A stretch of 64,000 nucleotides of DNA from Zonotrichia leucophrys gambelii (taxonomy: Eukaryota; Chordata; Aves; Passeriformes; Passerellidae), in assembly GCF_028769735.1 (NCBI RefSeq), contig NC_088170.1:41518920-41582919 (forward strand), in the 5' to 3' direction. This document shows positions 51,191 through 64,000 of the stretch, in pieces (the first letter of the stretch is position 1; every line of letters starts with the position of its first letter). The notes under the pieces were generated by a model. It was not told where the DNA came from, did no database searches, and saw only the letters and a program-made list of their open reading frames with translations. The position numbers and the translations under genes are program-made.

Positions 51191-51800
51191 AACATCGCAC
51201 CCTTCGGGAAGAGGCGGCACGGGAAGCCTCGGGCAGGGTTTCGGGGGGGAGCGGCCGAGCCCCGGGGCGGTGGCGCTGCTTCCTGGCTCCGGCACTCGCC
51301 GGCGGAAGCGGCCCCGGCCCCCTCCCTGCGCCGTCCCCGCCTCCCCCGCCCGCGCCGGGCCCGCGCCGCCCGGGTCCCGCCCATGAGGCGGCGGCGGCGC
51401 TGGGGGTTGCGGCCGGGCCGTGTCTGGGGCCGGAGCCGCGGCCGGGGGCAGGCGGCGGGCCGGGCCCTGATGCGGCTGCGGGCGCTCCGCCGGCGGGCCC
51501 CATGCACCCCAGGTGAGCGCCGCGGGGCACCGGGCGAGGCGGGCGGCACCGCGGGGCGCGCCCGGCCGAGAGGGCGAGCACGGGAGGGGGTCCATCAAGC
51601 GTTCGGCGCCTCCCGCAGGCCCCGAGGCTCGGCTCCGGGGCGAGGGTGGTGGTTCTCTCCCTCGGGCATCGCCATCCTCAGCAGCCGCCTGAGCGGGGGA
51701 TGAAATGCCCTGCCCCGCCGGGCAGCTGGAGCCCTCGGCCCGTCCCCGAAGAGCCGTCCCTGGCGGCGGGCGGGGCGGTGGGCAGTGCGCGGTGCCCCAG
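51190..51800 (+). promoter_or_regulatory. PRDM4: CpG-island promoter of PRDM4
   Basis: Extremely GC- and CpG-rich sequence surrounds the first PRDM4 coding exon. It includes GGCGGGGC-type Sp1-like words and GCG-rich triplet runs near 51,380-51,400. No TATA box is seen. The many long overlapping open frames here, on both strands, follow from the lack of AT-rich stop codons and are not genes. Confidence 0.75.
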
Positions 51801-54800
51801 GTGGGCAGAGCCGAGGTGGAAGTCGGCGACTCCGCTTGCGGCTCAGTCCCCCGGGTGGCAGGTGGTCTGCGGGGAGCTGCCAGTGGACTCATGTTCCTTA
51901 CGGGCCCCTTCCAAGCTTAAACCTTGTGCTGTGAACTTGCGTGAGTTTGGTGGATTCGGCCGCTTTTCCTGGATGAGTGGTACCTTTCCTTTCCGGAGGG
52001 CAGCCCAAGCTCCAGCTCTCCATCAGTACTGCGGCGCTTGGGCCTGCTGCTGGCAAAGGCCGTGTGGGAGGCCTGGGTCAGCCTGGAGCGTGTTGCGTGT
52101 GTGGCTGCTCTGGGGGCAGCTGGTCTGGCTGGCCCTAAGAGCTGCTGGTCGGACCTGGTGTGTGGGTAAGAGGGCCGGGGTGGGCAGGCTTGCGGTAGGC
52201 ACGGCTTGCACAGTTTGACAAGTGGGAGTAGACAGTGTCTCCATGCTGTCCCCATCCCTGCGGAGTGGTTTGGGCTGCATGTGCAGCTTGAGACCCCAAA
52301 GGACATGTGTGCTCCAAGCTGATGTGGGTTCTACCAAGGCTGAAGGTTTGGAGTATTGGACGGTTCCTGCAGCTGCTTGTGTGGTGCGTGCCCACTTGAG
52401 CAGTGCGGTTGATCACTGAAATAGGATGGCATCCATGGTACCAGTATTTAATGTGATGGGAGCACGTAGAACCACACTGAGACAGTCTTTTAAAACTGCT
52501 ATGGCAGTTTTGTGGTGGTAACTCTTGTCACTATTGGCCTGGTTTGAACTGGTGGGGAATTAGAGGTTGTGTGTCTGTTACCAGTTTGAAGTGATCTTTC
52601 CCCCAGAATTTAGATTTTGAATGTGGATGTCGTGTCCAGAAGTCATGAAATAGAAATCAGGTGCTGTTGTCTGAGTATTTCTGACATTCAGCTTGTAAAT
52701 GGATCTGTTTTCACAATAGTTTAATCACAATTGCTTTTATTACTAGGAGTAAGACTGTTTTCTGGATGGCAAGGAAGAAGCTATGGTCTGATTTGTCTTT
52801 CTGAACTGTTTTTTAATCCTGATTATTGCTATCTAATATGATCAATAGGTATTGATCATGATGTGATGACCGTGTGAGTGGCTGATGTGTTTTATGCTTA
52901 GCTTTTTAAGGCAGAGTTTTTATATGCCAATATCAGATTTTGAGTTTGTTTGCTCAACCTTTCCTCACCACAGTACAGTCAGTAATCAAGAATGCTTTTG
53001 CGTTCTCTTTCTTTTTCCTGCTCCCCTCTATGTTCCTTGTCTCCAGAATGAATGAAATGAACTTGAGTCCTGTAGGGATGGACCAGCTGACCTCCTCCTC
53101 TGTGAGCAATGCCCTGCCAGTGTCAGGAAGTCACTTGGGCTTGGCAGCGTCACCCACTCACAGCGCCATACCAGCACCAGGTAACGGGGGAGGGCCCCAC
53201 ACGGGGTATTGCAGCTCCAGCTCTGTGTTCTGCTCTCACAGCAATGGTCCTAACTGGGCAGCAGTGCCTGCTCTGATAGCAAGTCATACCTTAGGTAGTG
53301 AAATGGTGCAGAGTTGGGGAAGGGGAAACCATAAATAGTTGCTTATGTGGGCAAAGCAAAAGGCACGAGTGCTTGTCGGGCTTACGCTTTAGGGGAGCCT
53401 CGTTTGGTTTTAATGGGGTGATTGGCTCTGTGGGTGAGTAGTATCAGAACCCTTTGAAATTAGGGCTGTAGCTGAAAATCTCTCTTCATCTATGTCTAAT
53501 TTCTCTCAGGTGAAAAATCACTTCTGTAGCAAAACTGTTTTCATAGCTCTTCTTTCCAGGGGCCTGCACAGACAGAAGTCCATTACAATTGTCAAATAGA
53601 AGCAAGGCCTATAAAATGTAAAAGATCTAGCCATATTCAGGCATGCCTCTCACTTTTGTGATAACTGATCCTTTCTTTCATGCCTGGCACCTTACTTGGA
53701 CAGTGCCATGCTGTATTTCCTTAGGGCAAGAGCTCCTGGGGAATTAGTAATCTCTTTGTTAGCTCATGTGTTCATCAACTCAGGGAGTTCCGTTGAATTT
53801 AAATGGGCATTTTCTCTTGCAGGCTTGCCTGTTGCAATTCCAAACCTGGGCCCCTCCTTGAGTTCCTTGCCCTCTGCTCTGTCTCTGATGCTCCCAATGG
53901 GTATTGGAGATCGAGGAGTGATGTGTGGTATACCAGAGAGAAACTATACCCTACCTCCACCACCATACCCTCACCTGGAGAGCAGCTATTTCAGACACAT
54001 TCTACCTGGTAAGTGCTCTGGTGCTGATGGATGGGAACAATAAGAGCAACTGTTTTAAGAGCTGTCTGTTTCTGTCCTGAAGCAGGAATGACTGACAGTT
54101 TGACAGAGCTGTTGCTTCCTTGAGTTTGTCTGGAGACTGTTGTGCCATTTACACACTTTGATTTTCAGATATCTGTTTCTATATTTGTGTATGAAAAGAA
54201 GTGCAAGGCATTTTCTATTTAAACCTAACCTTTGATTGGTCCACCTGCTTTGATTTTAGGATTAACAGAAAACAAAGCATGCCTGGTTTCTGTCTCCAAT
54301 GGCTTGTAGCTTGGAAGTTGCTTCTGTTTTTCTTGTCCTGTGCTCTGAAGCAATATTTAATATGTGCATAATGGGATGTTACAGGAGTTCAAAGCTCAAA
54401 GAGGGCAAGACATCAGCTGTGGTGTTGGGCACTTTCCCACCCATTTAACCCATGGCACATTTTTTTTTCATTTTTCTTCAAGGTTGATTTCCAAAGGCGT
54501 TAACACACTGACTTCTGTCTTGTTTGCTTTCTCACACGTGCTTTGGAGTATTAATGTAGAATTTTACATGTCAGTATGTAAAAACACAGACATTGAAACT
54601 TTAAATGCACTCCTGGTTTTGTTTGGTAGCTAAGATTGGCAGGGTGGATGAGGCAGTTAAACTCCTTCAAGGTGACTCGCTGGGTATCGTTGGTTCGGCC
54701 TGGGTTAGGAATAAACTAGCGGCCCAGGTCTCCTGCAGCTACCTGGTGACTGATGGCTGAACTTTCCAGCTGCTTAGGAGCAGCCTTTCCTACTGCATTG

Positions 54801-57800
54801 CAGGCCTGCTGCTCAGTAGACAAGGAGACTGTGCACTAGGACCAAAGGTGTTTGCCATTTTCTGAGCTGGAATAATCTTTCTGTCATGTTTTATACAGTT
54901 CTTCTGTCAGGCATATTGCTGCCATCAAGGATCCTCTGTGTTCAAGCCACAAGGCAGCATTGCATGCAGAAATATTTGATGCAGCTGATTAAATTAAACT
55001 GTTCATTTCTTGGCTTGTTGTGCTGCACAAAGAGTATCTGTGCTTGCATCCTTGTAATAACAAACATATTTGAATGGAAAACTCTTATGGAACAAGTGGC
55101 TCATAGAGTTGAAGACTAAAAAGAAACATGCTGAGTCAGATCTTGCAGAATCTGCAATATCTGCCTCTGTCTCTGCTGGAAATAATGTTTACTTGAATGT
55201 GCTGTTGCATTTCTTCCAAAGATTTTTGTTTGTTTGTTTTTAGTATGTAAACACAGTTAAGTGTTTCTTCATATCTTAAGTTTCAAGGTTGGTTGATGTT
55301 GAGAACCTTCCCAGAACTACCAGAAAAGATGGTAGGGTTTCTGATTTAAATTGAACCAAACTATTGTTTTAGGAGAAACAACATGCTTTCATGTTAGAAA
55401 AGAGAGCAGATGACTCATGAAGTCCGTGAGAGAACTTGTCTTTGTCCTTCAGAATTGCAATTGATGACCTCTGAGATGGACAGTTGTGCAACTTAGTATT
55501 AGAGGAAGGAAGCAGTCATTGTTCAAACTTGAATACCTAAGCAAAAATAATGTGTCCTGGAGAATTGTTTCTGTTTCTAGCAAAGATGAACCAGGAATGA
55601 CCAAATTATAGACTCCACTAGCAGGCCTTCATCCTTGTGAGCTGTTTTTTGGGAATGAAAAAATAAGTCTAAAATATGAAGAACCTCTTTCTCATTTGAT
55701 CTTTGTACTGAGCAGCCTAGGTGGAATTCTGCCACGAACGTGGGTGTTCAGAGTTTGAGAAATAACTAGAGACTTGCTCTATTGGGTGGAAACTCTGAAT
55801 TAGTTGTCAAGTGGTACTTTGACAAGAGTGTTAGGCTGGCATGTGTTTGTAAGCCATATTTTGGAATCCATTTTAGTGGATTTGAATTGGAAATAATGTA
55901 GAGAACATGTATTCAGGGTTCTCAGTGTATCCTTCAATGGATTTTTATTCAATATTTGAAAACTGATGTAATCTCACTCCCTTCTTTTTCTCCCTCTCTT
56001 CCTATCAGGTATCTTATCTTACTTGGCTGACAGACCACCACCTCAGTACATCCATCCCAACACTATAAATGTTGACAGCAATCCAGCATTGTCAGTCTCC
56101 AACAATCCCTCAGCCCTGGATCCCTACCAGCCCAGTGGGACCGTGGGGCTGGAACCAGGGATTGTCTCCATGGACTCCCGCACAGTGAGCACACACGGTC
56201 CTCAAAATCTGCATCCTAGTGACAGCCAAGAGGTAGCACTGGATACTACAATCACCATGGAGAGCGTTTCCAGGGTAACCAGCCCCATCTCCACAGATGG
56301 GATGGCAGAGGAGCTTACAATGGATGATGTAGCTGGGGATCACACGCAGATCCCAAACGGCTCCCGGAGCCACGAACCTTTAGCCGTAGACACAGTGGGC
56401 AGTAACTTGACATCGGATGCTGTGGGACACAGCACCGTCATTCCCATTCACGGTAGCACTTTGGAACTCCCTGTTGTCATGGAGCCCGAGCACATTGCCG
56501 GCCGGGTGACAGGGATGTCGGACAGCACACTAAATGACCCCATCCATACTGTGGCCATGAGCACCAACTCCGTGAGTGTGGCGCTCCCTACCTCACACAA
56601 CCTCACTTCCCTGGACTCAGTAGCCTTGCATGAAGTGGGCCTCAGCCTGGAGCCCGTGGCAGTGTCTTCCATGAGTCAGGAAGTAGCCATGGGGCCAAGC
56701 CATGTCGATGTGTCTGCAGACAATCTTGCCTTTGTACCATCATCTCTGCAAATGGAAGACTCCAATTCCAACAAGGAAAACATGGCAACCTTGTTTACCA
56801 TATGTGAGTGGACATTTCGCGCTTTTTTGGGGTAGGGTTTGCCATGTAGCTGTTTGGTGTGGCTGGACTCTGGTTGCTAGTCTTACAGATTGATGGTTAT
56901 TTAACAAGTGCAAAATTTGAAACATCTGCAGTGCCAGATTAACTGTTTTGAAACAACAGTAGTTGGAAGGAGTAGGAGACGTAGGAGGATGTTTTAGCAT
57001 AATTCTCTTTGTATCATTTTCATGTTGCCATGAGGTTGGAAGCTGAATCTTGGTGAAGCTCTTGATTTGGTGGATATGCTTATTATCCTTTCCAATGAGA
57101 CTTCTCTTTTTATAAAGTCATATCAAAAGTGACTCTTCTTTCCCCATTAAAAATACACAACAAACACCACCACAGGCCATACTTTCCATCAAATGGGTGT
57201 AATTTTTGAGTATGACATTACATGATTTTGCAAAATTTATATTAAACCATGAACAATCATCATGAAAGTGTTGTTCTAAATGGAAAAAAAGAGCAGAGGG
57301 GGAAGGAACTTTATAATATTTCTAATTATTCTCATCAAAGGACTTTAGTCCAGAGGTTAGTAGATCTTGTAGGAAGAAAGGAGCACTGGGTTTTGTATTG
57401 CCAGTCCTGTTATCTTTCAAGGAGTGGTGTTTGAGAACTGAGAAGTTCTCATTTGCTGGGAGAGAGATTTGCACTTTCACCTGCAGGATGTCTGGCTTAC
57501 TGCCACTGAAACAAAAGGCCAGCTTTTATATTCATTTTTATTATCTGTGGTAGCATTGCTGGGTGCTGCTCCTCATCCAGTCTGGCCCTACAACTGCCAG
57601 AACCTAATGGCTTGCTTTGCCAGGGGAACATATTTTAAGAAATTGAAAGGTACAGTGCCATGGTTAGCAAGGGAAGAGATGCAGTTTAGTGTAAAGTATC
57701 TAGTCAGTCAGACATTTGGATTAATATGTTAAGATTTTATTCTGTGGGATAAAATACAACTTCACATCAGGTGGGCGTAGAACTATAATGAATTTACAAC

Positions 57801-60800
57801 TCCTAGAGGAAGAGTTTTACAGTTGATGCACTCAGAGGTTCCTACAAGCATCTGTTGCATATTGAGCAAATAATGATCAAAATACTGTGATATCCAACAT
57901 GCTTGTGGTGAAATAACTATTCTTCCTCTCTTAAAAGTGAGATTTGATGTGCCAGCTTTTTGTTGTTATAGTTAGCATAGTCCTAAGTTGTTTTCCAGAT
58001 GATGCTCCCCTTTGGTTGGACATTAAAATGGCTCTTGCATGCCTTGTGCTTGCATGTGATTTGCAAAACAGATTCTTGACTTGGGGAGGTTTAAATTTTA
58101 ACTTTTTGTTGATGTTTTTAAACTTCACCTGAATTAACAGGAATTTGTGTGCAGACAGGTAACAGCAAGGACAAGGAGTTGTTTTAGGTCCCCTTAGTGG
58201 TTTTTCCTCAGATGGCAGGAGTCGGGGCCTTTTACAGAAAACTTTTTACTGTTCCTAAGCAGGAAATAATAAGTGTGCCTTTGCTACAGTCCTGAATGTT
58301 TGCAAACACTTTTAAGAAGCATTTTTTTTGGTCATCTTTGTTGACAGTTCTGGGTATCCAAATCAGAAAAATAATGACTAATTTTCTTTTTTTAATGATT
58401 TGGCAAGGACAGTAATGGAAAGTATATTTAACTTTCTGCAGAATCTAAGATTTTTTATTTTCCAACATCTTAAAAATGTATGAATGGTTGAACTTCTCCA
58501 GGTGGAAATATCCCACGCCTAGAACTTTTCTTCCTCTGCCTCTCCTTGGAGCTGGTCCATAGACCCATAGTGGGTGTGTGCCAGGCAATGCTTAAAAGCC
58601 GCTTTTCCACACAGTGGTTCTCATTACTCAGGTCTTGCTTGTTGTTGCTTTACTCCTGCATGTCATCTGTGCACATGGAATAATGCTTACATAGCCTCTA
58701 CCTAATATTTTTTTGAGTACTTTCCTATCTGTTAATGTGTAGTTGCTCAAACTGTATTTTATATGAGGTCAAATTCTGGCACCCTGGTATATCATTGAAG
58801 TATCTGGAAAATATCTTAAAGCGTGTAAGGATGGAATTGCTGTCTGGGCCTGCTGGAGGCTACTTCTGTGATGGGTCTTTTATACTGGAGCTGGGTCATC
58901 AAGAGGCCAAAGAGGGTCTTTGCAGACGTCCTGATTAATTACCTGAACATCTTTCTTATTCAGAAGAGTAATTATTTATCAGGAGAGTGGCTGCTGAGTT
59001 AGGTGTTGGTTGTTCCATCCACAGAGAATTCAAATGACATCCTTTTTCTACATGAAACTCTAATGCCATAGAGAGCATTTTATGCTGTACTTTTCCTCAA
59101 ATTTATTAGACTGAAGACTTTCACTGGTTTCTTTTATAAAAGTACTTCTGCTGAATGACAGATTAGGAAAGCGGTGCTACTGATTCTTCTTGGACTTTTG
59201 TTTTTGTTGCATTCAGTGGCATACTCACTCTGCATGGGTTTGCTGCAGTGAGACCTTCAAAAGCAGCAATGAGGTCAGGTTTTTGCTGCTGTGATTTATA
59301 CATGGAATTTAAATGGAGGTTAGGGGATTTGTGGTTCATGTTCAGAAAATTTTAGAAGGATGACCTTACTGCTTCATTTGCATGGATATCCTTGAGGTTC
59401 TACATGCAAGAAGCGTTTCTGCTAGATTCTAAAAACATAACCAGTTAGAATATGTTTGGTTTTGTTAGCTGTAGATTTTTCTGCAAGTAGAGTTCATTTC
59501 ACTTGTGATCAGAGTGAAATTCGCTCCTCCATCACCAGCACTGGGGAGGTTATCATTCATTTTGCAGTAGCTTTGATGAAGAGGGGGCTCTGTACCGTTG
59601 CTTGATTCCCCTGTAGGGATAATCTGGAGTCTAGGTCATCAATTTACCATCAGAAAAGTAGATGGAGATCCTCACATTTGATCTGAATTGGATAGAAACT
59701 GACATGTATGTCAGTGCCCACCTGAATGTAAGACCATGGTCATATTCTTCTGAGTAAAAGCTGTTGAGTGGGCAAGTTGAACGTGACAGAAGCAGCCTTT
59801 GGCAGGAGCTGAGCTGAAGCACGTTGGTGGGGAGCTGTGGCATGTTGTTCATGCCTGCTGTCCCCTCCTGTCTCTGCAGGGTGCACGCTGTGTGACAAGG
59901 CGTATCCGTCAGACTGCCCGGACCACGGGCCCGTCACCTTTGTCCCCGACAGCCCAATCGAGAGCCGAGCCAGGCTGTCCCTCCCGAAGCAGCTGCTGCT
60001 CCGGCAGTCCATCATGGGAGCTGAGGCGGGTAAGGATCGCATTGCTGGGCACTTCCCTACAGCACTTGAAAATACACTCCCTGCTGAGATCCAAAGCCCT
60101 GGGGAGATTAATGGGGGAAAGAAATACCACAAGAGAGAGATGCTTCCCTCTTCTGTAATCACCCTGACTTATATTATCCTTGTGGTCTGGTTAGTGCTTA
60201 GACTTCAGCTATACCATAGGGCTGCTGCCACAGTGTGGCACTTCTTAATGTTAAGCAAGGTATGGGGTTTTTTTATCGTGCTAAACAGCCCAGGCACAGC
60301 TTTGATTAGAAAACAATGCAGCAATTGCAGTGGAAGCTGACAATTAGAAGTCATAGAGGAGAATTGTGTCTGCTTGTTCATGAGCTTGGTTTGCTACCTT
60401 CTAGGTGCTCTCATTGGAGTGTTGATCACAAGTGCCTCTGTTTTTTCCCCCCCTTCATTTACATTTGGCATGTAGACTGTGACCTTGCCACTGGATGTGG
60501 ACCTTGTTACTGTATTTCACGTCAGTGTCACCTGGAAATCGAAGAGTACAGTGCAGTACCCTAAGGATCTGAAGGATAGAGAAGAATGTGATTATTGGCT
60601 TGTTTAGTGATGGTGCTTGTTGAGAGTAGATGACATCTGTTCTTTTCAAGCTGCACTAGTTTCCAGTTTATTCCTAAAAGCTATTCAGTGTATTCATGTG
60701 GGCCTACATATATATATAAATGTTTTAATAATAAATAATATACACGCAGGAATCCCTCTGCCCATGACAGAAATACAGCTGCCTCTGGGGAGAAATGCAG

Positions 60801-63800
60801 AAGCTGCTTAACAATGCCCAGCAACAATTCTGGAAATTCCTGGGGATTAGGTAGGCAAAATGTAGTTACTGAAACTAGTATTTTCTGCTTCTGCAGAAAG
60901 TGCCATGAGACCTTTAGTTGGTACAAGTGGCTAGGATGTTAGTTTTATAGCTTACTGAAAAATAAATTACTTGCTTTTGACCAAATAGATATTGGTAATG
61001 ACACCAAAGCAGCTCCCGTTAGTGTCATGTGGTGGTGGTGGTGGTTCTTGTCTCTGCCATAGGCGTGTTTCACATGTGAAGTAGAAGCTTTGATGATCTT
61101 ATGCATAGATATTACCTCTGGAGCATTATCTCATAAGCCTCCCACTTCTTTATTATGCATGATTAGTTATTTAAATAATTGATTTCTTCAGATTATGGTC
61201 TTGTCATGATAGGTGTGTGGACACGAGAAACCATTCCTGTGAGGACTTGTTTCGGGCCTCTGATCGGGCAGCAGAGCCATTCTCTGGAGGTGGCCGACTG
61301 GACAGACAAAGCAGCCAGTCACATCTGGAAGGTCAGTGGTGTTACAGCTCTCACAGCCTGCCAGCATGCCTTTATCTGGTGAAAGCTACCACATGACAGC
61401 AACATTAACATTATCATCTTGGCCCAAAGTCAAAAGTAATGCAGTTTAATTGTTTAATTCTTAGTATCAGCACAGCAGAGCTGTATACCTTGCAGTATGC
61501 TGGTAGTCAGTCCTGAAGAGCAATAAGTTTCTTTAATGCCTTCTCTTGTAAAGGGCTGTGTGTGGTTTCAGTATTTGTGTGGAGTTGCTGCAGAGATTGT
61601 GTATGAATTGCTAGGCAGCAGTTGTTTGTTTGTTTTGTATCTCTGTTCATTGAAAGTTCCCCCAGGTGATGAATGTTTTGTTTTAGGAAAGTAAATTTAA
61701 AGCTTTCTTTTCCCCATCATTTCATTTTCAGAAAGTAAATCTGACCTATATAAATAAAACATGTACTGTTTGCCCAGATTTTGTTATTCACAAGACTTGG
61801 TTTGTAAGAAATGCAGCCAAATGCATTTCTGCTGGAAGGTAAAGGTGGGAAAGATGCTGATAAACACGTTTTCTGGCCTCCTGGGTAACAGAGGTCAAGG
61901 TGCCTGTGTGAAGAGGAAAGTAAGGAGTGAAAACAGGGCTGTGGTGTTGGCAGTGGCAATGGAGACTTCCTGGCTTGTTCTAGGTAAACGCATCCTCTCT
62001 CAAAGAAAGAAGCTGGCTTTCACTGCATTTATTGCCGTGTTTTGTCCTAAGGTTGCATTTGTCTTTCCTGGTAGATCTATCACAATGGTGTCCTGGAGTT
62101 CTGTGTCATCACAGCTGATGAAAATGAGTGTAACTGGATGATGTTCGTACGCAAAGCCAGGTGAGAGCCACCTGGACTGTACTAAGGAGCTTTGAGTCTG
62201 AGCTGCAGGCTCATAGAAAGCTGTACTGGAGAATGAAGGTTGACCTTCATTCAACTTAAGTTGACCTTGACTGTCCTTTTGATTTTAATACTTTATTTAC
62301 AAAGTGTCCCTGAGTTCTTTGGGCCAAATTCCAAGCCCCACAGCCTGTGAGACCTGTCCCTTTCAGTCTATGATGAAAACTATCCAGGGTGGCCCAAGTA
62401 TTGCTCCATCATGGTCCACTGAGAAGGCTGAACCTTTCTTATTTCTCTGTGACACAAAGTAGGTTTCTCCTGCAGTTCCATTTCATTGTTCCTATATGCA
62501 GGAGTCAAGAACTGTAATGTTAATCTCCCACTGCAGTGGGGCAGACCTTTTGCTGGTTTCAGATTCTGAGAACAAACATATGCAAGATACTGCTTCAAAA
62601 AATAAATGACCACGTCTTGGAACTGGTCCTCAAGAGGACTTTTTAAAGATAATGTTGCTTCATGACATTACTGATATTTTTTTCCATCATGCATTCTCTA
62701 TTTCTTAAGGGATATATCTATATAAAATAATCTATGTGTATAAAAATACATAGATTTTTGTAGTTTCTTGGGAGATCATAAACTCATTTCTCTCAGCCCA
62801 CTCAAATATCTATTGATAATTTTCTCAGAAGTGTTGTGAGAAACACATAATTTCGTGGAGGATATTGGCTCTCAAGGTCTAGTTTTTCTTTCCTTTAATA
62901 AAGAAGGACAGAAGTGACAGACATACAAGTTTTTATAATATGCTGACAAGCACTGACGTTCCTATTACCTTTTTGTAGGAATCTTTCCTTTTCCCTTCCT
63001 TTTTTCTTTTCCATCCCTCTCCTCTCCCCCAAAAGGCATTACTTTTGAAGGGCTTTTTTCCTTAGCTGTTGTTATTGCTGTAGGAACCGGGAAGAGCAGA
63101 ACCTGGTAGCTTATCCTCACGATGGAAAAATTTACTTCTGCACCTCTCGGGACATCCCCCCTGAACACGAGCTTCTCTTCTATTACAGTCGGACCTATGC
63201 ACGACAGCTTGGTAAGTAAGAGCTCTTTTTTCTTGGCTTTGCAGGGAGTATCCAGCTTGAAATCCCTTTCAGTGCCATCTCTTGGCTCTGTGACTTGGGA
63301 CTGCATTATGTTCCTTCTCAGTTCCCATTGGTGCTTGTCATAGTTTCCTTCAACATTTCATTACTACAGAGTACCATAATTTAAAAGAAACATTTCCCTA
63401 CGTAATTCCACTGATCAGGAGTAAACGATTTTGAAAAATTTTTTTTTGAAGAAAAATAGTATTCTGTTCATCCAGGGCTAAGGGAGTTTTGGAGCTGAAG
63501 ATGGTCCTATCCTCCCCCAGCTGGGATTGTGATAATTTAGATTTGGGTGAGCTGTGCTCAAAACTGTTCCAGAGTTTGGCCCCTCAAAGCATTTTAAATG
63601 ACCTACTTGAAACAGCTGGAAAGCAACACCAGACAAAGGTGAAAGAAGAGAACAAAGGTGAAAATCTCTGCACCTGGCTTTGCTACCACAGACTAAATGT
63701 TGAAGTGGTCCTTGTTCAAGCTCTGTTAGGCTTTCCTGTGCCTCAGTACAAGTGATGTTTTTGTGCCCAAAGGTGTCCCTGAGCATCCAGACGTGCACAT

Positions 63801-64000
63801 CTGCCACTGCGGGAAGGAATGCGCTTCCTATGCGGACTTCAAGGCCCATTTGAGCAGCCATATTCACAACCACCTCCCCAGTCAGGGGCACAGCAGCAGC
63901 CACGGGCCAGGCCACGGCAAGGAGAGGAAGTGGAAGTGCTCCATGTGCCCCCAGGCTTTCATCTCCCCTTCCAAGCTGCACGTGCACTTCATGGGGCACA
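51502..64000 (+). CDS. PRDM4: PR domain zinc finger protein 4 (5' part, cut by window end)
   Basis: Coding exons: 51502-51512, 53047-53180, 53823-54008, 56009-56803, 59880-60029, 61213-61331, 62075-62160, 63084-63211 and 63773-64000 (runs off the window). About 612 codons are present. The N-terminus [18 protein letters not shown] corresponds closely to human PRDM4. Residues 49 to about 375 are low-complexity, Ser/Pro/Thr-rich sequence, mostly from the 795-bp exon 4. A zinc-binding WCTLC motif starts at residue 376, followed by the PR/SET-like domain (about 390-535, including [31 protein letters not shown] and ELLFYYSR). Exon 9 begins with a cysteine/histidine unit (ICHCGKEC ... HLSSH) and one complete C2H2 finger (CSMCPQAF ... 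HVHFMGH). More fingers are expected beyond the window. PRDM4 is a nuclear regulator reported to recruit PRMT5 and to interact with the p75 neurotrophin receptor. All introns are GT-AG with consistent phases. Confidence 0.97.

Noticed and set aside
50991..51892. Long minus-strand open frames of up to 298 residues opposite PRDM4 exon 1
   Set aside because: They are Pro/Arg/Ala-rich translations of a CpG island with no motif. Such frames are expected by chance when GC content is this high.
62730..62755. AT-rich inverted repeat (ATCTATGT ... ACATAGAT)
   Set aside because: An 8-bp stem in AT-rich intron sequence of PRDM4 is expected by chance and has no RNA-gene features.
1..64000. tRNA, rRNA, CRISPR or viral elements
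   Set aside because: I looked for tRNA B-box-like words, spaced direct repeats and retroviral motifs and found none that held up. The only mobile-element sequence recognised is CR1-type.

Overview
The window is vertebrate nuclear DNA and almost certainly from a bird. It carries multi-exon genes with GT-AG introns and CpG-island promoters. Its recognisable interspersed repeats are all CR1-type LINE fragments, the dominant avian family. The gene order BPIFC - RTCB - ASCL4 - PRDM4 joins genes that, from general knowledge, lie on two human chromosomes (22q12 and 12q23). I cannot name the species.

Layout. 1-4,567 holds no gene I can support, only decayed antisense CR1. 4,568-18,648 (+) is a 15-exon BPI/LBP-fold gene, best matched to BPIFC, rebuilt exon by exon in one open frame of 481 aa. 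19,560-20,350 is a CpG island over the start of RTCB. 20,068-29,869 (+) is the complete 12-exon RTCB gene (tRNA-splicing ligase, 505 aa, all expected catalytic residues present). Its second intron contains a CR1 insertion and a GC-rich 52-bp tandem repeat. 30,790-44,017 is a gene-free stretch with a compound pentanucleotide microsatellite and a few short duplications. 44,190-44,756 (-) is the single-exon bHLH gene ASCL4. About 6.7 kb away and divergent from it, PRDM4 (+) starts in a second CpG island at 51,502 and runs off the window. Nine coding exons of PRDM4 are present: the N-terminal region, the PR/SET domain and the first zinc-binding units.

The genes do not form one pathway. BPIFC is a predicted secreted lipid-binding protein. 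RTCB ligates tRNA exon halves and XBP1 mRNA. ASCL4 and PRDM4 are transcriptional regulators. The main interest is structural: the junction between the human chromosome 22-like and 12-like gene blocks between RTCB and ASCL4, the repeat-remodelled RTCB intron 2, the short C-terminus of this BPIFC, and the 11-nt first coding exon of PRDM4. I found no convincing new biological system, RNA gene, CRISPR array or viral element.
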